Assembly: GCA_016110215.1 (NCBI GenBank)
Contig: JADWQD010000021.1
Span: forward strand, 310,001-374,000
Direction: 5' to 3'
DNA from: Capronia americana
Lineage: Eukaryota; Ascomycota; Eurotiomycetes; Chaetothyriales; Herpotrichiellaceae
DNA: 64,000 nucleotides
Under the pieces are notes generated by a model. It was not told where the DNA came from. It saw only the letters and a list, made by a program, of their open reading frames with translations, and did no database searches. The translations under genes were made by a program, and so were the position numbers. Below are positions 45,406 through 55,580 of this stretch, piece after piece (within the stretch, counting starts at the first letter, position 1; every line of letters begins with the position of its first letter).

Positions 45406-47632
45406 TACACCTGGCGGTGCTCTTGGGAGGTGAGATGCGTGAAGGAGTGTCCGTGGCTCGGCTTCGGAGAAGGCACAGTTGGGATGCCAGTGGAAAGCGA
45501 TAGAGGTGACCGCGAGGATGCAGAGGACGACGAGACGTCGAGGAGAGGAGGCGAGAAAGGGTGAGCACAGGATCCGAAGCGTCCGGAAGAAAGATAACCA
45601 GAAAGGGAAGAGCAAGGAAGATATGGAAGTAGTAGAGCTACAGAGAGACTGAGTAGTTTGTGCAGTGGCAGTGGTGAGGGCTTAGGTGAGCATGTCAGAG
45701 TGTGGATGTCGGCGGATGGTCTTGAAGCAAAAAGGAAGCAGCCTAGGCGAGCAATTGACTTCCGTACCCACGTCTTTTAGTTAATCAGCCGGGTGTCGTC
45801 GTTTAGGCTTGTGCACCAATAAAAAGTCTCGAGCGATTCGTGAACAGAGAGGACCAGGCGAGCCAAAGAGAAAGCGTTCTATGCCCAAGAAGTCATTATT
45901 CGCGACAACAATGGCTGAAGCCTGGTGCATAACTCGGGGGCTCCTTTGTGAGAGGCTCCTTGGCCTTTCCAGACTCCACCGCAGAAGGCCCAGAGCACAG
46001 CTTTTGCCCCTTTCCAAACAGCTCTCCCGCGAAATCCTCCGTCGGTTCGACGTCACCGTAAAAAAATGCCACAATTGCTGAAAACTGAAGTACGATGATG
46101 CAAGCACGCAGATGTCAAAAGTGCTGATGGTAACGCCTCAAAATTGCCAGGCGGCATCATTGATGTCGAGCATCCTAGCCTTCAAGCATTCGGAGAGGTC
46201 TCCCAAACCTCCGGCACATTTCGTTTCCAATTTGCAAGGCTGCCAGATCTCCAGGAGAGAGGCCTAATTTGAGCACTCACGCGAAAACGAACACGAAGGA
46301 ACATGGGGCATCTTGTGCACACGAAAATTAGGATGGGTGCCGGGGATAAGCGATCGCTGACCCGCGTGATTGCTGCCAATCTTGCTACTGAAATCCCTGA
46401 TTGACATTACAGGATTTTCAGGGCCAGATCGAGCGCAGGTGGCATTCCCAAGCTGTCAGACGGTTTTCGTTTGATGGGCGAACAGCGCTCTCCATCTGCC
46501 CTCCAATTTCCCTTGCCATTGCGCTATCAGTCAGAAGCGCGTTCCTCTTGATGAGCGCGTGCTCGTACAGCTTTGCTTTTCTATGAAGCTCACCTTCTGG
46601 CTCCGAAATTGTGGATGATCGACATTTGTTTCCCAGCCGAAGTGCTTCTTGCACGTGAGCAATTTGCATAAAGAAGGCTCATGTTCACAAAGACTCGCTT
46701 GTCTTCCGCCCGAAGCCGAATGCCCAGCGCGCCAGTACCAGTCAAAGCAAGCGCTGCAGGCTCGTGAGGGCTGAAAATAACCGCCAGTCAGGGTCCTCAT
46801 GGGCGAGATCACCTGCTTTCAGACTGCTTCCTTTCATGCTCTGATAGGCTTCGTTGGCGGCTGGCATGTGTTGCTTCTCGCTGACGTGCATGAAGCAAGG
46901 GCTGCTGGTCGGAAAGACAGAGACTGCTCAGGTCATCGGCGTACTTGATGTCTTGATGAGTGATGCTTCCACACCGGTCCTTTGAGGCTGGGAGCACAGA
47001 CCACATCAGGCACCAGACCCTTGCACTACGTACCAAATCCGATTCTGGGGAACCCGTCTAAACACATCTGCTGGAGTTGGAAATTGATAATACGCAGGAG
47101 CAAGCACTTTGACTCGGATCTGGCGAGGTTCGCGCCGGTTTTAGGAGACTGTCAAATACTTGGTGTGTATATTTGACGTCGGCAATTCTGATCTTTCCTA
47201 GTTGACGCACGAGTAACTCCATTTAAGACCTTGCGCTCATTGCCTCCCGCATTTCATGAGGTGTGAACATGCCCATCTCAGTCCCATCGTCACGGCACAG
47301 CGTGTCACCAAAGCGTACCTTGTCCGCCAGCTGCTGATGGTAGTCTTCACGCAGATAAGGTCCAAGCTATTAGCACAGCCCTGCTCAATGCCATGGATTC
47401 TCGTCATCTTCGTCTTTCATGGACCTCTCTTAATCCTTGCGCTGGGATCAATTTTTCTCAAGCTCGACTAAACTGATGGGAATCAATGTTCAAGAAAGTG
47501 TGATCTCTGTTTCATCTTCTGAATTGCACGCTGTGCGCGACCACAGTTGACATTCTCTGCTCGATTGCAGCCTAGCCTGCGCACTGCTTCGGGATCCAGT
47601 CTCTCACGTCTACTACTCATCGCGAAATTGTC
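45406..47632. other. AUR1 leader and long intergenic region
   Basis: The first 200-270 bases are the AUR1 5' leader, which stays open in the AUR1 frame but has no ATG. The remaining 2 kb to the next minus-strand gene shows only short frames without domains; I see no RNA gene or repeat. Confidence 0.45.
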
Positions 47633-48200
47633 TTAGAGCGGAGGCTGCGCTGATGTCGTCCTCGACAAATTGTTCTGGTTCGAGCTCTGTCGAGAGAGAG
47701 TGGGCACGGACTGCGCCGAGGATGAATGGCGGGAGAATCTGCAAAGCAGTAATTAGCATGCAGCCTTGGAAGCTGTGGTCACAGCAGGTACAAGCAATGA
47801 ATAGCGCAAAGGATACTCACGGGTTCCTCTTCTCTGCTGGCGTGGGTGTCTTGCTTCCTTGACCCCATCCCAGGACCGGCGACTGGTAGTTCGGCCAGGC
47901 AGCGTTGTTCCAGACTTTTGTGATCACACTGCGCATGCAAAGTCAGCAATCCAGATGCTTCTCTATCACCGCAGGATTGGTGTACCTTTGAGCTGCATCC
48001 TCCTGTTGCTCCTGCGATATATGCTTCACTCCGACTTTCATGCCTTCTTTGGAGAACGAGACATTCTTCCTTTCAAGTTTCTGCCTCGTCGTGTGTCCGA
48101 CCTCGTGTGCAATCGAGTAGACCACAAATCCAACGACTGCGACGACGCCTAGGACTATCACCAGAATGATGAGCGGGATGAGATTGCCGGTCTTCGCCAT
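47633..48200 (-). CDS. Small single-helix membrane protein, unknown function
   Basis: Three exons (47986-48200, 47821-47928, 47633-47738) with introns of 57 and 82 bases give 142 residues. The first exon encodes MAKTGNLIPLIILVIVLGVV, an N-terminal transmembrane helix, then a basic amphipathic region with the VSFSKEGMKVGVKHI motif. Exon 2 adds VITKVWNNAAWPNYQSPVLG, and exon 3 a serine/asparagine-rich tail ending SAQPPL. Donors gtacac and gtgagt and both acceptors are in phase. Proteins with this plan are widespread in filamentous ascomycetes by general resemblance, but I know of no characterised member. It is probably an endomembrane protein with its tail in the cytosol; function is not inferred. 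Confidence 0.75.
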
Positions 48201-49066
48201 CGCGGACTGAGGGAAAGAGGTTGGAGGTAAGTAATGGAACGAGGACGAGACGAAGGGCGTGAAGAAGTTGTCTTTCTCGAAGATTTGAGATTAGCTAAAG
48301 AAATCGCCGCTTCAAAGTTTGATGATACTCTCGGTCCAGACGTGGAAGGACGTGCGGTGCGATTGCAGTCTTTTGATGCGCTGTGCGACGCGGGGCCTCC
48401 AAATCTGACAAGTGACGGAGGGGTTTCAATCCTTCGCAATACTCAGTGAAAGTTCATCCTTCCCTGTTTCGCCCGACAAATGTGGTATATATCACCTCCT
48501 CTTGTCGATCGCGTGGATGATCCTCCTTATGCAGGATCTGGGGGCGAATTTGATTGTGGTTGATGATTGCAGGGCCATGGGAAAGATGGTGAATTACGCC
48601 ACAGCTGAACGAGGGTTCGTTACAGCTAGCGGTCCGCATCGATACCTGATTGAGCCGCTTAAGGAGGACTTAGGACGCCAGCCACAAAGCATGTGATAGC
48701 CCCCGATCCAACTGAAAAAGGGGCAGTGCTACTCCGTACAAGCAGACACGCAAATGGGATTTGGGATGCAGTATTAGTACGAGGTACGTTGTCCAGAACT
48801 GGTAGGGACTTTTGAGATGTGACACAATGAGACATAGACAGTGTTGGCTGGCTCCTTCGCGTCTTGCGTTCCGGAGTATATAGGATTCTATCAGTATACG
48901 ACATTGGGTATCTTATCTTGTTCTTCAACGAATCCTCCATTCTGCCCCAAAGGGCCAAAATCAACGTGAGTACCATGGGCCATTCCATAAAACGCCATCG
49001 CTATGCAAGGCAGAAAAGATCGTCCTCTGTTCAGCGTACATTGCCCAGCCCTTTCCTCCGTTGCCG
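48201..49066. other. Intergenic region
   Basis: This stretch of about 865 bases holds the promoter of the small membrane protein and the 3' flank of LRO1. No exon, repeat or RNA gene is supported. Confidence 0.5.
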
Positions 49067-50986
49067 TCATTCCTCGTTGTGGATTTGCACCTTGTCACTG
49101 ATCTCCCAAATTCGACTCTCGTAGTAATCCTCTATCTCAGCGCCCTTGCCTCCTGCAATCCTCAAAATCAGATCGTTCAAAGAACTTCGGCCCAGTATGT
49201 CGACGTGATCGCCTGTATTCGGCCCCCCACGAGGACTGAATCTGTCAGGTTCATGTGGCATCTCATAGGTTGTGATTTTGATGTTTGAGGGGTTGTAACG
49301 CTTGATCTGCCGCCAGCCCTTTGCGCACATGTACCCTGTTGAGACGAGATTAACTGTGCCATCGCCTTCACCGAGTGCAACCCCGTGGTCGATACTGCCC
49401 GGATCCTGGAGTCGACCATTCGAGGCGGTCACGCTGGTATCGATGGAGATGTTGATGTACCCAGTGAGCGAGAGCTCGTTTTCCTTATAGAAGTATGACC
49501 GTTCGGTGGGCTTGCCAATGCCATAAAAGCAGTAGATCTTCAAGTCGGGCGCGCGAGGAAGACGGGCCTCAAGCGGATTCAGCCAGGTCATTGGTCTATT
49601 TTCGTTCTGTTCGACTTCTCTCTTGGTGTGTGCGACGCCGTGGGAGTAGGAATGTTTGACTGTCTCCACGTACCAGGGCTCCGAGACGTTCATTAGATGG
49701 TCGAATGCTTCTGTCATGGTCAGATTCTGCCGTGCAACCTGCGTGGAGTTGCTTCTGGGTTTGAAGGAGATAAAACTGCCGTGAGTTTTGTTTTGTATAG
49801 GAGCTGGTAAGTCGTCTGGCGCCCACGTCCTGTTCCCCCACACAGCCTCGCCACCTTTTGGCAGCATTGATGATATACCTGGCATGGCGCGGAAGATCTC
49901 GGCGCGGTCTTCTTTGGACAAGAACTTCTCCAGGCCATACACCGCAAATGCATTTAGCTGAGCCGTGTCCTTCATTTCCCCTGACAGCACGGCGGGTATG
50001 TCCTTCGCAGTCCCCAGCATGCATCCCGATATGTTAATCCATGAATCAATGTGGGTGTTCACCCAGTTGGGACCACCTTTACCGTGATCGTTGTGTTCCA
50101 CCCACTTCATGAAGTAGAAGAGGACTTGACTACCCATCGAATGCGAGATAAGGACAACCTTCTCACCGCTGGTCCGATGTGCGACTTCGATATAACTCTT
50201 CAGCCGAGTGAAATACTGGTCTCGAACTTCCAGGTTCCCATATGAGAGCCGCCAGTCGTAAGCCGCCGTGGACATTAGTGTCGGATCATACCCAATTGCT
50301 GCAAGATTCTCCAAGATCTTGTTCCAGATCCAGTAACCTGTGATGAAAAAGTCTGTCGCGTCGAAGCCTTGCGCTGCTCGCAGCTTGATGTCCGGTGGAT
50401 CGAGTCCTGTCTCTTTGTCCAGCATAATGTGCTTCTTCCAAAGCGCCTGGTCCATTACCAAAGCCCTTAACATACCCCAGGAAGCCCACAACCTTTTTCG
50501 AAAGTACGGCCTTGATTTGTCGGCTGTGGACCAGGACTCCAATCCCGTCGAGATTACCCCCGGAATCATAATGACAGGATGGTGGGCTTTAACTCCTTGC
50601 CCTTGCAGATGAAGGCCGACGGCAAAGGAGTCGTAGTTGACCACATCTCGCTCTGCCTTTGACAGGTCTCTGACATCATTGATAATACCCACGGGAATAG
50701 CATCCAGCAGGCTTTCGAGGTTGACTTCCAACAAGCCCTCGAGCTTGACAATATCCTGTGACTGCGCGAATAGCAATGCTAACATCAGTCCCAGAAGACC
50801 GCCGAGCCCGAACGTGATGCCGGATTTTCTTTTGCTGTGTCTCCTCTTTGTGAGCTTTTCCAGCTTCTTCGTTGGCACCAAGCTGACCTCTTCATTGGGA
50901 TCCGGGGTAGCATCGCGGCTGGGATCGGGCGAAGGAGTTGGCGAGTCCCTGAGGACATTCGCGATGCGGCGACGAAGTGTTGACAT
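49067..50986 (-). CDS. LRO1: Phospholipid:diacylglycerol acyltransferase (PDAT)
   Basis: This single exon of 639 residues starts from the ATG at 50986 (MSTLRRRIANVLRDSPTPSP). A cytosolic basic tail is followed by one transmembrane helix at residues 56-75. The LCAT-like lumenal domain then shows the lid-type IPGVISTGLESW (141-152), the tryptophan-rich ADYDW-like block AAYDWRLSYGN (241-251), and the nucleophile elbow SHSMGSQ with Ser283. The catalytic Asp and His lie in the later GEGDGTVNLVS and GDHVDILG segments. Several N-glycosylation sites are seen (NRT, NKT, NST, NLT, NVS). The enzyme makes triacylglycerol in the ER by moving an acyl chain from a phospholipid to diacylglycerol. It shares a 269-base divergent promoter with NAA30. 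Confidence 0.95.
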   Translation of the reverse strand: MSTLRRRIANVLRDSPTPSPDPSRDATPDPNEEVSLVPTKKLEKLTKRRHSKRKSGITFGLGGLLGLMLALLFAQSQDIVKLEGLLEVNLESLLDAIPVGIINDVRDLSKAERDVVNYDSFAVGLHLQGQGVKAHHPVIMIPGVISTGLESWSTADKSRPYFRKRLWASWGMLRALVMDQALWKKHIMLDKETGLDPPDIKLRAAQGFDATDFFITGYWIWNKILENLAAIGYDPTLMSTAAYDWRLSYGNLEVRDQYFTRLKSYIEVAHRTSGEKVVLISHSMGSQVLFYFMKWVEHNDHGKGGPNWVNTHIDSWINISGCMLGTAKDIPAVLSGEMKDTAQLNAFAVYGLEKFLSKEDRAEIFRAMPGISSMLPKGGEAVWGNRTWAPDDLPAPIQNKTHGSFISFKPRSNSTQVARQNLTMTEAFDHLMNVSEPWYVETVKHSYSHGVAHTKREVEQNENRPMTWLNPLEARLPRAPDLKIYCFYGIGKPTERSYFYKENELSLTGYINISIDTSVTASNGRLQDPGSIDHGVALGEGDGTVNLVSTGYMCAKGWRQIKRYNPSNIKITTYEMPHEPDRFSPRGGPNTGDHVDILGRSSLNDLILRIAGGKGAEIEDYYESRIWEISDKVQIHNEE

Positions 50987-51255
50987 TGTTGCGATCACAT
51001 TCCTCTAACAAGCAAGGACCGAAGCCGCAGAAGCGCGCGAACAATCATCAAGAGGGTAGAAACGAGTTGCGGAAGTTCGGGGCGTTGGTGCTGTCATTGC
51101 TGAGTGTACAATTGTAGCATCCTCAATTTCTTCTTTCACATGTCTTCGTCATCGCCTCTTTCCGGCCAGGATCTTCAGGCACAATTTCTTCCTGTGCAAC
51201 TTTCCCCTCGTCCGTCCCGAATATGGCAATCTCGACATTTCTCTAGAAGCGGAAT

Positions 51256-51945
51256 ATGATGAGCGGCAATGCCGCAGCTGCTTCCACTCCGCAGCCTGCG
51301 GGCACAGTGTCACCGAGTGCTTACTTCCAGTCCACTCCGCCCGGGATAGGTTACCTGCAATACTCGCTCGAGAAAGAGCCCGAATACCTGCCCCAGATTC
51401 GCGAACTTATCTCCAAAGACCTCTCGGAGCCCTACAGCATTTACGTTTACCGATACTTTCTCTATCAGTGGGCCGAACTCTGCTTCATGGCAGTCGATAC
51501 AACGGACAACAATAAACTCGCCGGGGTGGTCATTTGCAAGCTGGAGCCGCATCGAGGAGGGCCGATGAGAGGATACATTGCCATGCTGGCTACCAAAGAA
51601 AAGTTCCGCGGCAAGGGGATAGCGACGACGTTGGTCAGCAAAGCCATTGACCTGATGATTGCGAGGGACGCGGACGAGATTGCGTTGGAGACAGAGGAGA
51701 CCAATACGGCGGCCATGAAGCTGTACGAGCGTCTGGGATTCTTAAGAAGCAAGAAATTGCACCGATACTACCTCAACGGGAACAGCGCATATCGCCTGTT
51801 GCTGTATCTCAAGGAAGGTGTAGGAGGAATGGCGATCGAGGAGGACTACAACGACATAAGTCACCTTCCGTCAGGCGTGGAGGAAGAAATGAAATACCAA
51901 CATCAGGGTTCTGCTCAGGACACATACAGTCATGGAGTCATATGA
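51256..51945 (+). CDS. NAA30: N-alpha-acetyltransferase 30, NatC catalytic subunit
   Basis: This single exon of 229 residues starts MMSGNAAAASTPQPAG. A short disordered leader of about 30 residues precedes a compact GNAT domain: YLPQIRELISKDLSEPYSIY, the CFMAVD beta strand, then GYIAMLATKEKFRGKGIATT, which includes the acetyl-CoA loop R-G-K-G-I-A at residues 118-123, and ALETEETNTAAMKLYERLGF, the classic end of Mak3/Naa30. The substrate-site sequence SEPYSIYVYRYFL is well conserved in this family. With Naa35 and Naa38 it acetylates nascent proteins beginning Met-Leu, Met-Ile, Met-Phe and similar at the ribosome. Its stop codon is only 10 bases from the stop of the convergent SRP receptor gene. 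Confidence 0.95.
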   Translation: MMSGNAAAASTPQPAGTVSPSAYFQSTPPGIGYLQYSLEKEPEYLPQIRELISKDLSEPYSIYVYRYFLYQWAELCFMAVDTTDNNKLAGVVICKLEPHRGGPMRGYIAMLATKEKFRGKGIATTLVSKAIDLMIARDADEIALETEETNTAAMKLYERLGFLRSKKLHRYYLNGNSAYRLLLYLKEGVGGMAIEEDYNDISHLPSGVEEEMKYQHQGSAQDTYSHGVI

Positions 51946-51955
51946 ATCGTCAAGA

Positions 51956-52915
51956 TCACAGACAGCTGCCGATCCATTCCTCCCACCTTCTGACGCCCTT
52001 TCCTGCTTCTTCGCCCTTGACTGCTCCGCCGAGCACCTCAATATTGATCCCATACTCTTCGCCCATCAGCTTGAAGCTGAATTTCTCTTCTCCGCCACCT
52101 CCAAGAACATCCTCCTCTGCATCGGCATCCGTATCCTGACCAACCCTGCCCAACTCTTTCCTCTTGGACACTCTGACCCTCTCGATCTCCGCTTGTAGAC
52201 GCTCCCGCACCGCACCTGTGGGCAAAGCCGTGAAGAGGTCCTGCTTATTTGCCGCGATGAGCACGGGGGTCGCTGTTGCTGTCTTCGCAGTGGCCTTCCT
52301 GCGCTGCAACGCTAGCAGGGTATCATGCAAGTAGACGGCCGTATCTCGGGATGTGGAGGAGTCGCTGGCATCAAGAACACTCGAGTCTACCACGAAGATG
52401 ACTCCGCGCAGTCCTGGGTTCTGAATCTGTGACAAAGCAGCTTCCGATCTCAATTTCCCATGGCCTGGAGTATCTATCATGACATATGGAGTCGGTTGCT
52501 TGTCCTTCAGGTGAACATCGTTCTCGGACCGGTATTTATTGGACCCAAGCGGGATAGAGGGCGAAAGCAGTAAGCTGACAGTGGAGGAGACTTGGGATAT
52601 GCGGGTCAGGGCGGCATCTGCTTCGTTGTCCTCGGGATTTGAGGATCGCTTTTGTAGCTGAGGCTTATATTAGCTATCGAAATGTCGATATAGCGGGATG
52701 GAAGACCCGACCAGGGACACGAGCGAAGTCTTGCCTGCGCCGCTGGGACCAAGGAGGAGGAAAGTTGGGGCGACTTTGGTGCGGGTACTATGGGTGTAGA
52801 AGTAGAGATGAACCAACGACGGTAGGGCTATCGTCACGAGGAAGGCAATGAGGACGACTAGAGGATCGCCTGAGAAGAGCCGCGTGAGCCAGCTGTCTGG
52901 CGAAGACCACCCCAT
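51956..52915 (-). CDS. SRP102: Signal recognition particle receptor beta subunit
   Basis: Exons 52712-52915 and 51956-52657 join across a 54-base intron to 301 residues. The ATG at 52915 gives MGWSSPDSWLTRLFSGDP. A transmembrane helix (18-36) anchors the protein, then a small GTPase domain with P-loop GPSGAGKT (56-63), the G3-type motif DTPGHGKLR and the G4-type motif ANKQD. Its terminal helix is the usual RRWEEWI. The donor gtcggg is non-optimal and a nearby GT could be used instead, shifting the junction by a few residues. The protein holds the SRP alpha receptor at the ER membrane and gates delivery of ribosome-nascent chain complexes to the translocon. It is divergent from KRE9 across 360 bases. 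Confidence 0.92.
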
Positions 52916-53275
52916 GTCGAGCGGTTGCAGTTGACTGGAATTCAAAATTGATCAAGATAGTAGCACGACTGATAGACCATGACGCAAATAAAGAGGCTGA
53001 GAAAAGCGAACCGTTACTGGTCGATCGGCGGGGTCGGTGCGATATTCACAGGTGGCCCGGTGCCTTGCAGATAGTTAAAGGCTATTTGCGTGTTGCGGGC
53101 TGGAGCAGTGCGTGTCTCAAACTGCCAAACTGCGCTCTCAGCTGAATCCTCCGCAACCAAGGCCATCGGAGTCCTCGAGGCTCCCGACACTCGTTTTCTA
53201 ACAGGGCTCTTATCCCATTTCCAGCCTGCTTCCCTGTCGACACGCTTTCTCTCTCTTCCAAGCTTCTCCGTCAAC
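52916..53275. promoter_or_regulatory. Divergent promoter of SRP102 and KRE9
   Basis: These 360 bases between two divergent secretory-pathway genes hold both leaders. A pyrimidine-rich stretch (ctttctctctcttcc) lies just upstream of the KRE9 start. No coding exon is present. Confidence 0.5.
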
Positions 53276-54178
53276 ATGACCCTACGGAGTATCGGCCTTC
53301 TAGCCTCTGTATTCCTCTCGTTCGTCAGCGCCGACGTCCAAGTTGTTTCACCTCAGGCGGGAGACATCATCACCGGACTCAATCTCGAAGTACAATGGAA
53401 AGACTCAGGCAACACGCCAGCCATTTCACAACTGGCTAACTATCAACTCTTCCTCTGCGCTGGAGGAAACGACGAATCAGATTATGTAGGGCTGGGATCT
53501 CACGCCATTAACGGGAGCGATAAGAAGCTGACACCGTGATCAGATTCCAATAGCAACACTGGTGTCGGCGGGCACGTATACGACGGGAAACTCCATCACT
53601 ATTCCCCTGACGGCTGGAATTGGAGCCGACGTGACCAATGCCTATTTCTTGAAGTTTGTCTCTGCGGCTACAGGAGGCACTGTCGTGAACTTCTCTGATC
53701 GCTTCACACTTAAGAGCATGAGCGGTACTTTTCCTCCAGCAATCCAACAAGGATTGAGGACAGTTTCCGGTACTGCTGGTCCAGCCGATCAGAACAACAT
53801 CCAAGCGCCTCAAGCCGGCGCAGGAGCAGCTACCCCGTCTCCAGGAGATGGTGCTTATGACACTCCCTATACGCTGCAAACGGGAACAATTCGATACGCT
53901 CCTATGCCTCCAATGGCTCAATCCAAGATCACTGCGAAGAACGCTTCTCCTCAATGGCCCACCAGCGCATACACCGTCTATCAAACAATTGCGGGAACAC
54001 CAAATGCGGTAACCACGAACACTTTACCGATAACTTTCGAGGTTTCCAGTCGAGAGAACCCCGTGAGTACATGTTTGAGCCTCTTGAAGGATCTGTGCAC
54101 TGACTATTCCAGGTTGCTGCGGCCGGCCAACCCACAGATGCAGCGGTGCAGAAGTTCCTGAATCGATGGAAGGACTGA
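53276..54178 (+). CDS. KRE9: KRE9/KNH1-family cell wall protein
   Basis: Three exons (53276-53485, 53544-54062, 54113-54178) with introns of 58 and 50 bases give 264 residues. The product opens with signal peptide MTLRSIGLLASVFLSFVSA and the mature form begins DVQVVSPQAGDIITG, followed by LEVQWKDSGNTP, LANYQLFLCAGG and the TNAYFLKFVSA..FSDRFTL core of the Kre9/Knh1 family. The C-terminal domain (QTGTIRYAPMPPMA..WPTSAYTVYQTI) is also typical. The last short exon adds AAGQPTDAAVQKFLNRWKD. Family members are secreted O-glycoproteins needed for cell-wall beta-1,6-glucan. The stop TGA lies 231 bases from the end of convergent ATP23. Confidence 0.93.
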
Positions 54179-54409
54179 ATATCACGACGGGAAAGAATTG
54201 TACAGCACGACTCAGGAAACACATAAAATTGCGAGGGATGGATGTCAAAAGGTGGATAATGAAGGTGTCCTTGGAGAATGGAGTTGAGTCGATTGAGCCC
54301 CCTGGTCTCCGTATCTATCCGGTGTCCCCTGGGTTGCCAGTAAAGGTGCATGCTGCCTCCAACGCCATGCAAAAAGATTCATGAATTAAAAGTCTTGCGG
54401 GGTGTATGA

Positions 54410-55197
54410 TCACCGGTATATCTCGTCAAAAGGCCTGGTATCTCGGAAGCAGCTGTCCCACACCTCATTGACCACTTTCACTGCGTGCACGTCGTCTTTG
54501 CAGCCGGGCCGGCCTCTGACTGAAAGAACTGCTCTCCGTCGAACGCAATCTTGGTGATGCTGGGTAAAGGAAAGAACCTTATTGCGGAAGAACTCGTTGG
54601 CCCAGCGACATTCGCCGCTGAGATTGCTGGCTCGGATCTGCTCCATCTCCGTCAGTACGAGATGTCTCTGGAAAGCTGGGTCCAACTGACCTCCGAACAA
54701 GCCGCGTGCCTCAAATCGTCTTCCTCCGTTAAGTTGGTCTTGAAGCGCAGGTGATCGTATGCGTGCACCATCTCATGTGCCATCACATCCTCCAACTGTG
54801 ATCGCTCTTGCACCCAATTTGCACAAATTTTAATCCCGTACTTATGATCAAACCCGCCTTGCATTGCTTCTTCGTCTCCTCGACATGTTCTGCAATGGAT
54901 ATTCTGCGGGCCCATCTCCCCACCGAGTTTTCGGATGTTCTCGTTCATGAATCGAATAGTAGGGGAGTATTTCAACAGGTAGTCTCGATCCCGCTCGCAC
55001 CGTTTGCAATCGAATTGGCTGTATCGTTCATCTGCATCGGCCCAGTACCTTTTTTGCCCAGCAGGTGACATTTGACCGGTCAGCATCCGAGTGAAGTTCA
55101 CGGTGCGATTCCAGAAGGTGGTGCTGGGTCGGAAGTCCGCGCCATCCTGTTGAGTAGACTCCGAGCTTGCAGAAGGCGTGGCAGACGACTCAGCCAT
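54410..55197 (-). CDS. ATP23: Mitochondrial inner membrane protease/chaperone Atp23
   Basis: Exons 54691-55197 and 54410-54637 are joined by a 53-base intron (gtcagt..gagcag) in phase 0, giving 244 residues from MAESSATPSASSESTQQDGA. Cysteine pairs (CKRCERD, HCRTCRGDEEAMQGGFD) precede the metalloprotease site HEMVHAYDHLRFK (141-153), with zinc ligands His141 and His145 and catalytic Glu142. The intron removes a run-on that would otherwise stop soon after AACSE. Exon 2 supplies RASNLSGECRW.NEFF and the C-terminal CV.RRA.LSV region. In yeast, Atp23 processes the Atp6 precursor and helps build F1Fo ATP synthase in the intermembrane space. It lies divergent to PRO1. Confidence 0.94.
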
Positions 55198-55580
55198 AAT
55201 GAGCGAGCTGAGCCGAATAACGAAAAGATCGGGGGGAAAGCAGGCAGAGCGACCGCAATTGACTTTAGATGCTTCTCCGACGAAGAAGCTGCAGACGAAA
55301 GAGGAAATTCTATGCTCCTTGGATCGCCAAGATGGGATCTGACCCGCCTGCACAACCATGGAGAGAGGACGGAGTAAGGCGGTCAGAATTTGTTTCGTCT
55401 CGAACTTTTTGACTTTCACGTGGCTTGCATTATGTCGTGAAGGGCGCACCACCAGCGACATTCCTCACATTTCGGCCATTTTCTAGTTGCAAAATGGTAG
55501 GTCGTGCTAGAGGATTCAGAAATTACGAGTGGTGTCACAAATATTAGCAGTCCGCCGCATACGGAGCAGGAAGCAAAACG
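55198..55580. promoter_or_regulatory. Divergent promoter of ATP23 and PRO1
   Basis: These 383 bases between the two start codons serve both genes. The open frame running upstream of the ATP23 start in the same frame has no matching homology and is taken as non-coding leader. Confidence 0.5.
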
